DNA of 38,493 bases, taken from the NCBI RefSeq assembly GCF_028288105.1, contig NZ_JAQBOI010000223.1:1-38493 (forward strand). Reading direction: 5' to 3'. The position numbers and the translations under genes were made by a program. The notes beneath the pieces are model-generated. The model was not told where the DNA came from and did not search any database. It worked only from the letters and a program-made list of their open reading frames with translations. How positions within the stretch are numbered: position 1 is the stretch's first letter; each line of letters opens with the position of its first letter. Below, one piece after another: positions 22,723 to 31,388 of the stretch. Source of the DNA: Mucilaginibacter sp. Lineage in GTDB: Bacteria; Bacteroidota; Bacteroidia; Sphingobacteriales; Sphingobacteriaceae.

Positions 22723-24555
22723 TTAACTCTGTGCGGTCTCGAATTGCAGCTGGCTTAAATACCGGTATAAGCCCTGCTCATTTGCTATCAGCTCCCGGTG
22801 GTTACCGGTTTCGATGATGTTACCTTTTTCCAGTACAATGATCTTATCCGCTTCGCGGATAGTGGATAAGCGGTGGGCGATAATGATAGATGTACGGCCT
22901 TTCATCAGCACTTCCAAAGCTTCCTGTACCAAACGTTCGGATTCCGAGTCGAGCGATGAGGTTGCTTCATCCAATATCAGTATAGCCGGGTTTTTGAGCA
23001 ATGCACGGGCTATGGCAATACGCTGACGTTGTCCGCCGGATAGTTTTATGCCGCGCTCACCAACAACGGTATCGTACCCTTCCGGGAAAGAGGTGATGAA
23101 CTGGTCGGCATTGGCTTTTTTGGCCGCCGCTACAATTTCTTCTTTGCTTGCACTCAGTTTACCGTAGGCAATATTCTCTAATATAGTACCGCCAAACAGC
23201 AGTACATCCTGTGGAACAATGGCTACCTGATTACGGATATCTGTTAGGGCATATTCATCGGCATCCAGTCCGTCAAAATAAATGCTCCCGCTTTGCGGAT
23301 GGTAAAATTGGAGTATCAACGCGGCCATGGTAGATTTACCCGAACCGCTTGGCCCCACAATAGCTACCCGCTGCCCGGCCTCGGCAGTAAAAGAAATATC
23401 TTTCAAAACCGTTAGCTCCGCACGCGATGGATAGGCAAATACCACGTTATTGAACGCCAGGTTACCATAAATTTTCTGTTTAACAACATTATCGATAGCG
23501 TTAATAGAAACATCTTCGCCTTTCTCATCCAGTATCTCTAAAACACGCTCGCTGGCACCAACAGCTTTCTGGAGGTTAGCATATAAATCCGGGAAACTAC
23601 CCATTGCAGCACCTACAAAAATCGAGTACATGATAAAAGTGGTAAGATCGCCAAAGTACATTTCGTGGTTATGCACCAGTACAGAGCCATACCATATTAC
23701 GCCTACAAACGTCCCAAACAAACAGAATACTATAAAGGAAGCGAATACGCCCCTGAATTTTGCACCGCGCACAGCAATATTTACCACATCGCGCAAGATC
23801 TTGTTATAACGGTTAGCTTCGAATGATTCATTTACAAAAGCCTTGACATTGGCAATACCCTGTAAGGTTTCTTCGATAATGGTATTAGACTCGGCCAGCT
23901 TATCTTGCGCCTGCCTTGACAGGTTGCGTATAAAACGGCCAAAAACAACTGCAAATGCAATAAGAAAAGGCAATATAGCCAATACCGCAAGTGTAAGTTT
24001 TATAGAAACTATGGCCAATAATACCACACTGCCTATCATAATTACCAGTTGCCTTACCATTTCGGCAATGGTTGTGGTTAAGGTATCCTGTATCTGCGAA
24101 AGATCTGCAGAGATGCGGCTGTTCAGTTCACCAACCCTGCGGTTAGCAAAAAAATTCATGGGTAGGGTTATCAGTTTAAAATAGGTATCGCGCCTAATAT
24201 CGGCCAGTGATTTTTCTGCAACCTGTACAAACCAAACTATTCTGAAAAATGATATAAAAGCCTGGCCAAACAACAAAACCATGCCGGTAATACCTATCAA
24301 TGTTATGCTATGTGGTAAAAAGGAGTATTTGTATTTATCCTGCGCGGCATCAATTAAAGCGCCTAATATAGCAGGGAAGGCAAGGCCAACCAGGCTCGAT
24401 ATAAACAGGAATAATAAACCGGCTATAAATTTGCCCCGATATGGTTTTATATAGGTGAGTAGTTTGGCTACCTTCTGTAAACTTTGTGAATTTATTTTTG
24501 CTTTGGGTAATTCTGCTTCTGCCTTACTGCCACTGTTCAGTCGTCCTCTTGCCAT
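22723..24555 (-). CDS. ABC exporter, fused permease and ATPase
   Basis: The 610-residue half-transporter has an N-terminal six-helix type IV exporter domain (~30-330) and a C-terminal ATPase with Walker A GPSGSGKST (401-409), signature LSGGQ (505-509), Walker B ILILDE (525-530) and the H-loop in IIIAHRLST. It works as a dimer in the inner membrane, exporting lipid, peptide or drug; MsbA-like lipid flippases and multidrug exporters share this architecture, so the substrate is undecided. It starts 37 nt after the coiled-coil membrane protein gene, in the likely leftward operon beginning with the SAM-hydrolase-family gene. Confidence 0.93.
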   Translation of the reverse strand: MARGRLNSGSKAEAELPKAKINSQSLQKVAKLLTYIKPYRGKFIAGLLFLFISSLVGLAFPAILGALIDAAQDKYKYSFLPHSITLIGITGMVLLFGQAFISFFRIVWFVQVAEKSLADIRRDTYFKLITLPMNFFANRRVGELNSRISADLSQIQDTLTTTIAEMVRQLVIMIGSVVLLAIVSIKLTLAVLAILPFLIAFAVVFGRFIRNLSRQAQDKLAESNTIIEETLQGIANVKAFVNESFEANRYNKILRDVVNIAVRGAKFRGVFASFIVFCLFGTFVGVIWYGSVLVHNHEMYFGDLTTFIMYSIFVGAAMGSFPDLYANLQKAVGASERVLEILDEKGEDVSINAIDNVVKQKIYGNLAFNNVVFAYPSRAELTVLKDISFTAEAGQRVAIVGPSGSGKSTMAALILQFYHPQSGSIYFDGLDADEYALTDIRNQVAIVPQDVLLFGGTILENIAYGKLSASKEEIVAAAKKANADQFITSFPEGYDTVVGERGIKLSGGQRQRIAIARALLKNPAILILDEATSSLDSESERLVQEALEVLMKGRTSIIIAHRLSTIREADKIIVLEKGNIIETGNHRELIANEQGLYRYLSQLQFETAQS

Positions 24556-24592
24556 TTATATTTTGATGTACTATTTTAATTAAAACGTAAAA

Positions 24593-25132
24593 TTAAGCCT
24601 TTCTTTTCCTTTTAATGACCAATAGCACTAAAATTGACGCAAGCATGAAACCAAATACTATAATAGATAGTACTTTTCTCTTCTCATAATCTTCAATTTG
24701 CTTTTTTAGCTGGGCACTTAAGGTTTCGTTTTGCTTACGATAACTGTTAATGGTATTCATGTAACTAATACGTGCTTTTTCAACTTCCTTCACATTGTTC
24801 TCGACCTGCTTCTTTTGATATGCGGTATAATTCAATTGCGATGTGCGGTAGTCAAAAAGTTTCTTCAGCTCTATGAAGATCTCATCGTCGGTATCCACAA
24901 TATCCATCAGAATATCGTTTGATTTGCGGATATCGTTTTTGGTTTGCATGTGGAATATGCCACTGCGTTTGGTAAGGCTGCTATCGTACTGGCTAAACTT
25001 TACCTTGCGGGCAGCAAGCATAGCGTTTATCTTGCTGCGTTGTTTGTTATATGCAACCGAGTCTGTATTTACCTGTGCAAAAACACCGGCGCTAAAAAGC
25101 AGGAGGGAAGTCAATAACAATAAATGTTTCAT
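24593..25132 (-). CDS. Hypothetical exported coiled-coil protein with C-terminal anchor
   Basis: This 179-residue protein has a signal peptide (MKHLLLLTSLLLFSAGVFAQ, 20 residues), a long charged helical region with coiled-coil character (about 30-150) and one C-terminal membrane helix (~153-172) followed by a Lys/Arg-rich end. The topology would place the coiled coil in the periplasm with the tail in the cytosol. I do not recognise a family. The ATG at 25130-25132 is 10 nt after the upstream stop; an in-frame upstream start at 25156 would overlap that gene and spoil the signal peptide. It lies between a SAM-hydrolase-family gene and an ABC exporter. Confidence 0.75.
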   Translation of the reverse strand: MKHLLLLTSLLLFSAGVFAQVNTDSVAYNKQRSKINAMLAARKVKFSQYDSSLTKRSGIFHMQTKNDIRKSNDILMDIVDTDDEIFIELKKLFDYRTSQLNYTAYQKKQVENNVKEVEKARISYMNTINSYRKQNETLSAQLKKQIEDYEKRKVLSIIVFGFMLASILVLLVIKRKRKA

Positions 25133-25142
25133 AGCCCTTAGT

Positions 25143-25919
25143 CTATTGAAAATCAATAATTACGCTATCGCCAAGGTTTAGGCCTAAAAGTCCGCTGGCG
25201 TTGCCTTTGTTTATGGCAATCTCCAGGTGGTCGCTTATACCGAACAGACAAAGTTTTTCGCCTTCGGGTACTTCATTATAATGCCAGCTTAGCTGGGTTA
25301 TGGTTTCGTTACGTTTAAAGTAAAGTACAAAACGCCTGCCTTGCTGCACACGGTTAAAAAACTCTTTGGTAACATTGGTTATTACATTCTGGAACGAATC
25401 GATATAGATCACCGCCCCTTTAATTAAATTCTTTTCTATAACGGGCTGCAAGTTCATTTTGTTTTCAACACTGGTTACCGGTAAGCCTATCTCGGCCAAA
25501 GTTCCGCCGTTGGCTAAATGGCAGGCGGCCTTCACAAAAATATCTGCCAGCGGGAAATGCAAAAACTTCAAATCCTGTATAATATTAATTTCCACAATCT
25601 CTTCCGGGTCCTGGTCAAACATCAGCGAAAATATGCCATTATCGGCACCAACAAAGTAGTGGTTTTTGTACTTAACGGCCAGGTAACGGGTATAGGTATT
25701 GTACACAGTATCAATACCTATAAGGTGTACGGTATTGTCTGGAAAATAGTAAAAACTGTTCTTTAAAATAAAGGCGGCCTGTTGCACATTAAAGGCGGCA
25801 ACATTGTTAGTAATATCTACAATATTTACCGTTGGGAGCAATTTATAAATACTACCTTTAAGGGCAGCCTGATAAATATCTTTATCGCCCAGATCAGTAG
25901 TTAAAGTTATAATTGCCAT
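25143..25919 (-). CDS. SAM hydroxide adenosyltransferase (DUF62) family protein
   Basis: The 258-residue protein matches the SAM hydrolase/halogenase family: ITLTTDLGDKDIYQAALKG at the start, IGID70 followed by R78, the FVGADNGIFS strand-loop and a C-terminal beta-barrel domain (~170-258). Classical members hydrolyse S-adenosylmethionine to adenosine and methionine using an Asp-Arg-His set. Here the usual histidine motif (FHGRD) reads FPLAD at 122-126, with H121 just before it, and the DPGVG loop reads DTVYN, so activity may differ. It is the first gene of a probable operon with the coiled-coil protein and ABC exporter. Confidence 0.85.
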   Translation of the reverse strand: MAIITLTTDLGDKDIYQAALKGSIYKLLPTVNIVDITNNVAAFNVQQAAFILKNSFYYFPDNTVHLIGIDTVYNTYTRYLAVKYKNHYFVGADNGIFSLMFDQDPEEIVEINIIQDLKFLHFPLADIFVKAACHLANGGTLAEIGLPVTSVENKMNLQPVIEKNLIKGAVIYIDSFQNVITNVTKEFFNRVQQGRRFVLYFKRNETITQLSWHYNEVPEGEKLCLFGISDHLEIAINKGNASGLLGLNLGDSVIIDFQ

Positions 25920-26022
25920 TAATTTTGTAAATATTTATTGCTAATCTTGTAAAGCATTTAAAGGTGCAAATATTCAATTTTTAATTCATAAAAATTCGCA
26001 AACTGACAAAAATCAATTAGTA

Positions 26023-26988
26023 TTGAACGAGCTAAAGTTATCAATTGAGCAAATAAACCCCGCAGTATTATGGGGACCGAATAACGATCATTTCGAGATC
26101 ATAAAGAAGCAATTCCCTAAGCTTAAATTAGTTGCACGTGGCAGCGAAGTAAAAGTTTTAGGTGATGAGCACGAACTAACCGTTTTCCAGGAAAAATTTG
26201 ATTACCTGGTGCAGCATGTAGAAAAATTTGAGAGCTTAAATGTTATTGATGTGGAGCGGATATTAGGCGCTAAGCCTACTACCAAACCTGCAGCAGCAGG
26301 CGAAAGCACACCTGATAAATTTGCAAGTGGCGAAGTTTTGGTATTTGGCCCCAACGGTATTATGGTTAGGGCGCGCACGCCGAACCAGCACCGCATGGTT
26401 GATAGCCTGAGCAAAAACGACATCTTGTTTGCTATTGGGCCCGCGGGTACTGGTAAAACATACACCGCTGTAGCATTAGCTGTTAGGGCTTTAAAAAACA
26501 AAGAGATAAAACGTATTATACTTACCCGCCCGGCTGTTGAGGCAGGGGAGAACCTGGGCTTTTTACCGGGTGACCTGAAGGAAAAGATAGATCCATATCT
26601 GCGTCCATTATATGACGCGCTGGATGATATGATACCGGCCGAAAAGCTAAAACTTTATCTGGAGAACCGCACAATTGAGATTGCACCGCTTGCATTTATG
26701 CGTGGCCGTACACTTGACAATTGTTTTGTGATTTTAGATGAAGCGCAAAATGCTACAGATATGCAGCTAAAAATGTTTTTGACCCGTATGGGGCCATCTG
26801 CTAAATTCATAGTAACGGGTGATGTAACACAGATAGATCTGCCAAAGAAACAGCAATCGGGACTTTATACCGCCTTGCGGATATTAACAGACATAAAGGG
26901 TATTGATATTGTTTACCTGAGCGGCGAAGACGTTGTACGCCACAAACTGGTGAAACGCATTCTGGAAGCTTACGGAGATATTCAATAA
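26023..26988 (+). CDS. PhoH family ATPase
   Basis: The 321-residue protein has an N-terminal domain of ~100 residues and a C-terminal PhoH ATPase with Walker A GPAGTGKTY (139-147), Walker B CFVILDEAQNA and the arginine-containing LTRMGPSAKFIVTGD sensor region. PhoH proteins are cytosolic ATPases implicated in RNA metabolism. Translation begins at TTG 26023: no ATG or GTG precedes it in frame after the last stop, and the next in-frame ATG falls inside the conserved domain. It diverges from the SAM-hydrolase-family gene and precedes purC. Confidence 0.92.
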   Translation: MNELKLSIEQINPAVLWGPNNDHFEIIKKQFPKLKLVARGSEVKVLGDEHELTVFQEKFDYLVQHVEKFESLNVIDVERILGAKPTTKPAAAGESTPDKFASGEVLVFGPNGIMVRARTPNQHRMVDSLSKNDILFAIGPAGTGKTYTAVALAVRALKNKEIKRIILTRPAVEAGENLGFLPGDLKEKIDPYLRPLYDALDDMIPAEKLKLYLENRTIEIAPLAFMRGRTLDNCFVILDEAQNATDMQLKMFLTRMGPSAKFIVTGDVTQIDLPKKQQSGLYTALRILTDIKGIDIVYLSGEDVVRHKLVKRILEAYGDIQ

Positions 26989-27012
26989 TTAGAACAAGAC
27001 TTTTAGAGTCAG

Positions 27013-27044
27013 GAATCAAGACAGGATCTATCTTATCTTGATTC
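27013..27044. repeat. Heptamer-type repeat GAATCAA with inverted arm
   Basis: GAATCAAGACAGGA (27013-27026) pairs with TCTTATCTTGATTC (27031-27044) around the loop TCTA with one mismatch and one G-U pair. Related units such as TTGCCTC and GATTCTC continue to 27058, with a 7-nt period. It lies between phoH and purC without a T-run. Confidence 0.65.
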
Positions 27045-27065
27045 TTGCCTCGATTCTCATATAAC

Positions 27066-28010
27066 ATGGACGCAATAAAAGAAACACACTTTAACTTTAA
27101 GGGACAAACCAATTACTACAAGGGTAAAGTCCGCGATGTTTATACAATACAGGATAAATACCTGGCAATGGTGGTTACCGACCGTATATCGGCCTTTGAT
27201 GTGGTATTGCCCGAAGCTATCCCTTACAAAGGGCAGGTATTAAACCAGATAGCTGCTAAATTTTTACAGGCTACATCTGATATAGTACCTAACTGGGTAA
27301 TAAACGTACCCGACCCAAGTGTTACTATCGGCCGCATTTGCGAACCTTTTAAGGTGGAAATGGTGATAAGAGGGTACTTAGCCGGCCATGCCGCGCGTGA
27401 GTACGCTTTAGGCAAACGCCAGGTTTGTGGTGTTACTTTGCCCGAAGGTTTAAAAGAGAATGATATTTTGCCGGAACCTATCATTACACCAACTACAAAA
27501 GCATCGGTAGGGCATGACGAGGATATATCCCGTGAGGAAATACTGAAACAAGGTATTGTAAGCGAAGCAGATTACGTTCAATTGGAAAACTATACCCGCC
27601 AATTATTTAAACGTGGTACCGAAATAGCCGCCAAACAAGGCCTTATTTTGGTAGATACCAAATATGAATTTGGTAAGGTTGGCGATACCATTTACCTGAT
27701 AGATGAAATACATACGCCAGATTCATCAAGGTATTTTTACAGCGAGGGTTATGCTGAGCGCCAGGCAAGCGGCGAAGCTCAAAAACAACTCTCGAAAGAA
27801 TTTGTTAGAAAATGGCTTATCGAAAACGGTTTCCAGGGTAAGGACGGGCAAAAGGTTCCGGAGATGACAAAAGAAATTGTACAGTCTATATCAGAACGAT
27901 ATATTGAACTTTATGAACAAATTACAGGCGAAGCTTTTGTTAAACACGAGCTTACTGATGTAGTAAAAAGAGTTGAAAACTCAATTAATAAGGCTTTGGC
28001 TATTTTGTAA
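27066..28010 (+). CDS. purC: Phosphoribosylaminoimidazole-succinocarboxamide synthase
   Basis: The 314-residue SAICAR synthetase has the N-terminal [18 protein letters not shown] motif (about 18-35), [32 protein letters not shown] (split in the sequence around the conserved RGY) and the C-terminal [12 protein letters not shown] substrate loop. It ligates aspartate to CAIR with ATP in purine synthesis. The length (~310) is that of the yeast Ade1-like form, longer than the ~240-residue E. coli enzyme. ATG 27066 is used; an upstream in-frame TTG would run into the repeat at 27013-27044. Confidence 0.96.
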   Translation: MDAIKETHFNFKGQTNYYKGKVRDVYTIQDKYLAMVVTDRISAFDVVLPEAIPYKGQVLNQIAAKFLQATSDIVPNWVINVPDPSVTIGRICEPFKVEMVIRGYLAGHAAREYALGKRQVCGVTLPEGLKENDILPEPIITPTTKASVGHDEDISREEILKQGIVSEADYVQLENYTRQLFKRGTEIAAKQGLILVDTKYEFGKVGDTIYLIDEIHTPDSSRYFYSEGYAERQASGEAQKQLSKEFVRKWLIENGFQGKDGQKVPEMTKEIVQSISERYIELYEQITGEAFVKHELTDVVKRVENSINKALAIL

Positions 28011-28062
28011 TTCTTTAATTAAAGATAAATTAATTATATCTTAGCTTTTTAATTATAGCAAT

Positions 28063-28440
28063 ATGAAATTCACGGTTGACAAACACGAGAAATATATTCT
28101 AATCAAGCTTAACGAATCAAAATTAAACTCTTTGGTTACGCCTCAGCTAAAATCCGAGTTAATACTGATCAATACAGAAGGGCAGAGGAATATCATCCTT
28201 GATCTTTCGCAAGTGAAATTTGCAGATTCATCTGGCTTAAGCAGTTTATTAGTAGGGCATCGTTTATGTAAAAATGCAACCGGTTCATTTATACTGTGTG
28301 GCTTAAATGAAGCTGTTTCCCGCTTAATTACAATATCTCAGCTTGATAATGTACTTTCTATTGTTCCAACATGCGAAGAAGGCATCGACCTTATTTTTAT
28401 GGAAGAGATAGAAAAAGAACTGAAGAAGGAAGTTAGATAA
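28063..28440 (+). CDS. STAS domain protein (anti-sigma factor antagonist-like)
   Basis: The 125-residue protein is a single STAS domain: strand KYILIKLNESKLNSL, then IILDLSQVKFADSSGLSSLL with the DSSG loop at 55-58, whose serine is phosphorylated by partner kinases in SpoIIAA/RsbV proteins, and a C-terminal acidic helix (MEEIEKELKKEV). It probably acts as a phosphorylation-controlled switch in the cytosol. No anti-sigma kinase or phosphatase gene is adjacent. It is followed 19 nt later by rnz, with which it is likely co-transcribed. Confidence 0.9.
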   Translation: MKFTVDKHEKYILIKLNESKLNSLVTPQLKSELILINTEGQRNIILDLSQVKFADSSGLSSLLVGHRLCKNATGSFILCGLNEAVSRLITISQLDNVLSIVPTCEEGIDLIFMEEIEKELKKEVR

Positions 28441-28459
28441 TAACCTGTTTACCCCCGGT

Positions 28460-29377
28460 ATGAAATTTGAAGTTACAATACTGGGCAGCAGTTCTGCGAC
28501 CCCTATTTTTAACAGGAACCCAACTGCGCAGATACTTAATATAAACGAAAAGCTTTATTTAGTTGACTGCGCCGAAGGTACCCAGCAGCAAATGCTGCGC
28601 TTTGATATTAAAGCCAACCGCATAGATCACATTTTTATTAGCCATTTACATGGCGACCATTATCTTGGTTTGGTTGGCCTGCTATCATCAATGCACCTTA
28701 ACGGCCGCAAAAAAACTTTAAAAGTATTTTGCCCGCCACCTTTAAAAGAGATTGTAGACCTGCAATTAAAATATTCTGAAACCACACTGAACTATCCTGT
28801 CGAGTTCATTTTTACCGATGCTACCAGCAGGGGGGTGATATTAGAAAACCAGGATATTTTTGTAGAAACTATTCCACTTAATCACCGTATTCCCTGCACC
28901 GGCTTTTTATTCAGGCAGAAAAAACGTTTAAGGAAACTGATCAAAGAAAAGATAGAGGAACTGCAAATACCAATTCCATATTATACAGCAATTAAAAAGG
29001 GTAACGATTACGAAGCTCCCGATGGTAGTATTTATAAGAATAGCGTACTTACTATTGAACCCCAGGAGCCTAAATCATACGCTTACGTATCAGATACGCT
29101 TTACAATGAAAACTATTTGCCGCAGATAAATGCTGTAACGCTGCTTTACCACGAAGCTACTTTTTTGAATGATATGCTGGATAGGGCAAACCAAACCCAC
29201 CATACAACCGCATTGCAGGCTGGCGAGGTAGCTGTAAAAGTAAATGCAGGTAAATTGATTATAGGTCATTTCTCGGCCCGTTACAAAACCCTTAATGAGT
29301 TGCTGGACGAAGCACAAAGCGTTTTCCCCAATACAGAGCTTGCTGTAGAAGGAAAAACATTTGTGATATCAGAGTGA
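28460..29377 (+). CDS. rnz: Ribonuclease Z
   Basis: The 305-residue MBL-fold tRNA 3' endonuclease shows the opening motif LGSSSATPIFNRNPTA, the zinc site H62-L-H64-G-D66-H67 in SHLHGDHYLGL, NHRIPCTGFLF (motif 3), YVSDTLYNE (motif 4, Asp), an acidic HEATF motif and the final GHFSARY histidine. It trims tRNA precursors at the discriminator base. The length is that of the short form (ElaC type). It lies 19 nt after the STAS gene. Confidence 0.96.
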   Translation: MKFEVTILGSSSATPIFNRNPTAQILNINEKLYLVDCAEGTQQQMLRFDIKANRIDHIFISHLHGDHYLGLVGLLSSMHLNGRKKTLKVFCPPPLKEIVDLQLKYSETTLNYPVEFIFTDATSRGVILENQDIFVETIPLNHRIPCTGFLFRQKKRLRKLIKEKIEELQIPIPYYTAIKKGNDYEAPDGSIYKNSVLTIEPQEPKSYAYVSDTLYNENYLPQINAVTLLYHEATFLNDMLDRANQTHHTTALQAGEVAVKVNAGKLIIGHFSARYKTLNELLDEAQSVFPNTELAVEGKTFVISE

Positions 29378-29382
29378 TTTTT

Positions 29383-29427
29383 CAGTTGGCAGTAAGCAGT
29401 TTAAACTACTCACCATTCACTGCTCAC
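29383..29427. repeat. Heptamer repeats CAGTTGG and TGCTCAC
   Basis: CAGTTGG, CAGTAAG, CAGTTTA (29383-29403) are followed by TACTCAC, CATTCAC, TGCTCAC (29407-29427). The two triplets are partly complementary (AAGCAGT with ACTGCT). The block fills the space between the convergent rnz and MCE genes and begins six nucleotides after the rnz stop codon. Confidence 0.6.
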
Positions 29428-29432
29428 AACAC

Positions 29433-30377
29433 TTAATCTGCTTTTTTACCAAATACCGAGAAGTGTACATAACGGCTTGGGTGTGCTTTAATATCAAGGA
29501 AAAGGTTATTTAGGTTGCCCGAAGCCGTGTTAAGATTATCGTACATCTTAGTATCGTTAAGCAATAAACCCAAAGATCCTTGTGTGCTGTTGATCTTGGC
29601 CATAGTAGCTTGCAGATCGGCTACGGCTTTATTGGCATTATCTAAGGTTCCTTTAATATTTGAATTAGCCAGATCGGTACTAACCCTTTCAAAATTGGTA
29701 GAAATACCCGTTAAACTTGCTGTGCTGGTTTTTAAATTACTTGATGCAATATCTGCATTAGCCATTATAGAGTTGATATGGCTGCTTTGCGCGCCAACTA
29801 TGGCATCTATCTTTTTGGTAGTACCTTCTAATGTTTGTAAGGAATTTGCAATACTGGTGAAACTACGATCAACATTTGCCTGAAACTTTGGGTTCATAAT
29901 TTTATTAATAGCACCCAAAGCAGAATCAACCTTAGTTATTAATACTTCCGCTTTCTTTTGAATTGGCTGCAGGCTTTCTGCCAGGCTGCCTTGTATATCA
30001 GCGCGTAAGGTATCCTGGTCGGCGGCATATTTGGTACTATTACCTAATTCAAAAACAATAGCCTTGCTGCCTAAAAGATCGGTGCTTTGTAGTTTGGCTA
30101 AAGTATTATCGGGTATGTTATATTGCTTATCTACTTTAAACTCAACAGTGGTGCGGCCATCAGCATGCAACTCCATTTTTGATACCCTGCCTATTTGAAA
30201 ACCATTCACCAAAACAGGCTTTGATATGGTTAAGCCTTCAACGCTACGGTAAATGGCGTAAAATTTATTGGCAGATGAGAAAACATCATTCCCACGTAAA
30301 AAGCTGTATCCTAATATTAATATGGTTATAGATATTGCGGTTAATGCCCCAATTTTAGTTTCGTTAGAAATTTTCAT
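29433..30377 (-). CDS. MlaD/MCE family lipid-transport protein
   Basis: The 314-residue protein has a short N-terminal membrane anchor (~7-27), one MCE domain (~37-115: YRSVEGLTISKPVLVNGFQIG then VEFKVDKQYNIPDNTLAKL) and a long helical C-terminal part that ends in NLFLDIKAHPSRYVHFSVFG, typical of Bacteroidota members. MCE proteins form hexameric rings or tubes that carry phospholipids between membranes. The permease and ATPase partners (MlaE, MlaF) are not adjacent. It starts 38 nt after the amidase gene, forming a two-gene leftward unit. Confidence 0.93.
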   Translation of the reverse strand: MKISNETKIGALTAISITILILGYSFLRGNDVFSSANKFYAIYRSVEGLTISKPVLVNGFQIGRVSKMELHADGRTTVEFKVDKQYNIPDNTLAKLQSTDLLGSKAIVFELGNSTKYAADQDTLRADIQGSLAESLQPIQKKAEVLITKVDSALGAINKIMNPKFQANVDRSFTSIANSLQTLEGTTKKIDAIVGAQSSHINSIMANADIASSNLKTSTASLTGISTNFERVSTDLANSNIKGTLDNANKAVADLQATMAKINSTQGSLGLLLNDTKMYDNLNTASGNLNNLFLDIKAHPSRYVHFSVFGKKAD

Positions 30378-30415
30378 AGGTATGTGTATAGGTTGCAGGC
30401 ATTAAGCCGATAATA

Positions 30416-31336
30416 TTATTGTGTTACTACTTGTTCTACTTCTTTTTTATAATTGATCAAGGCCCTCACTATCGAGTTCACAATCTCATTCTGGCCAGCT
30501 TCCGAGTTTAAATACTCTTCATCATCGTGGTTATTTATATAACCCGTTTCTACCAGTACCGATGGCATTGCTGTATGGTCAAGCACAAATAGCACCTGTT
30601 CCCGCACACCTTCGCTTCGGCGGCCATCACCATCGGTAAACTCCGTATTTATTAAGTTGGCCAGGTGTATGCTTTGTTTACGGTATTTGTTTTTAAATGC
30701 GTTAAGCAAAATAACCGATGCTGGGTCGTCCGGGTCATAACCATTATACTGCTCTTTGTAGTTTTTATCCTCATACAATTCGGCGTTTTCACGAAGCGCT
30801 TCAATTTGCGGGCCTATTCTTTTTGTGCTGTAAACAAGCAGTAAAGGCCCTTTGCCTGAACGGTCTGGAACCGAAACTGTTTTGTATATAGGTATTTTTT
30901 TGCCCCTTTTGCCTTTTTTGTAACCGACTATTTCGGTACGGCGCCTGTCTGACAACGAGTTACAATGTATAGAAATAAACACATTACCATGATTGGAGTT
31001 GGCAATATCCGCCCTTGAACGGAAGGCTATGTCATCATCGGTAGTACGTGTCATGATAACGTTAACATCATTCATTTCTTTTTCTATCGCTTTCTGCAAT
31101 TTAAGTGCTATTGCAAGCGTTACATTTTTTTCAACTGAATAAGAGCCGAATGCACCCGTTTTTTTACCGCCATGGCCTGCATCAACAATAATGGTTTTAA
31201 GTTTAAAACTATTATTTACAACGGTATCCTTTTTTATGTAATCTTTTGATGTGAACGAAAACAATGAGAAGCAAACTATTATCGCGGCAAAGCCACAAAT
31301 CATTCTTTTCAACCTGTTCAATATTTTATTTTTCAT
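30416..31336 (-). CDS. N-acetylmuramoyl-L-alanine amidase (Amidase_3)
   Basis: The 306-residue protein has an N-terminal membrane/signal segment (~10-29) and an Amidase_3 catalytic domain with zinc ligands H55 (VDAGHGG), a later H in VFISIHCNS and the catalytic Glu in VLVETGYINN. It cleaves the bond between MurNAc and L-Ala in peptidoglycan during division or remodelling. A region of about 80 residues between the second zinc ligand and the C-terminal motif (PIYKTVSVPDR...) is longer than in minimal amidases and may hold a regulatory segment. It is the first gene of the unit with the MCE protein. Confidence 0.93.
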   Translation of the reverse strand: MKNKILNRLKRMICGFAAIIVCFSLFSFTSKDYIKKDTVVNNSFKLKTIIVDAGHGGKKTGAFGSYSVEKNVTLAIALKLQKAIEKEMNDVNVIMTRTTDDDIAFRSRADIANSNHGNVFISIHCNSLSDRRRTEIVGYKKGKRGKKIPIYKTVSVPDRSGKGPLLLVYSTKRIGPQIEALRENAELYEDKNYKEQYNGYDPDDPASVILLNAFKNKYRKQSIHLANLINTEFTDGDGRRSEGVREQVLFVLDHTAMPSVLVETGYINNHDDEEYLNSEAGQNEIVNSIVRALINYKKEVEQVVTQ

Positions 31337-31364
31337 TATGTTTGAACGCTGTTAACTGTACCTG

Positions 31365-31372
31365 CAAAAATA
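31365..31372 (-). promoter_or_regulatory. -7 box upstream of the amidase gene
   Basis: The minus strand reads TATTTTTG, a match to TAnnTTTG, 28 nt before the amidase start codon. The -33 position shows ATT rather than TTG, so the call is tentative. Confidence 0.38.
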
Positions 31373-31388
31373 CTATTCATAATCAATT

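Noticed and set aside
27013..27044. Purine riboswitch ahead of purC
   Set aside because: The stem is a simple repeat-derived hairpin; no conserved three-way junction or purine aptamer core is visible.
30416..31336. Amidase zinc site possibly incomplete
   Set aside because: On re-reading, the H55, later H and Glu motifs (VDAGHGG, ISIHCN, VETGYINN) are all present in normal order.
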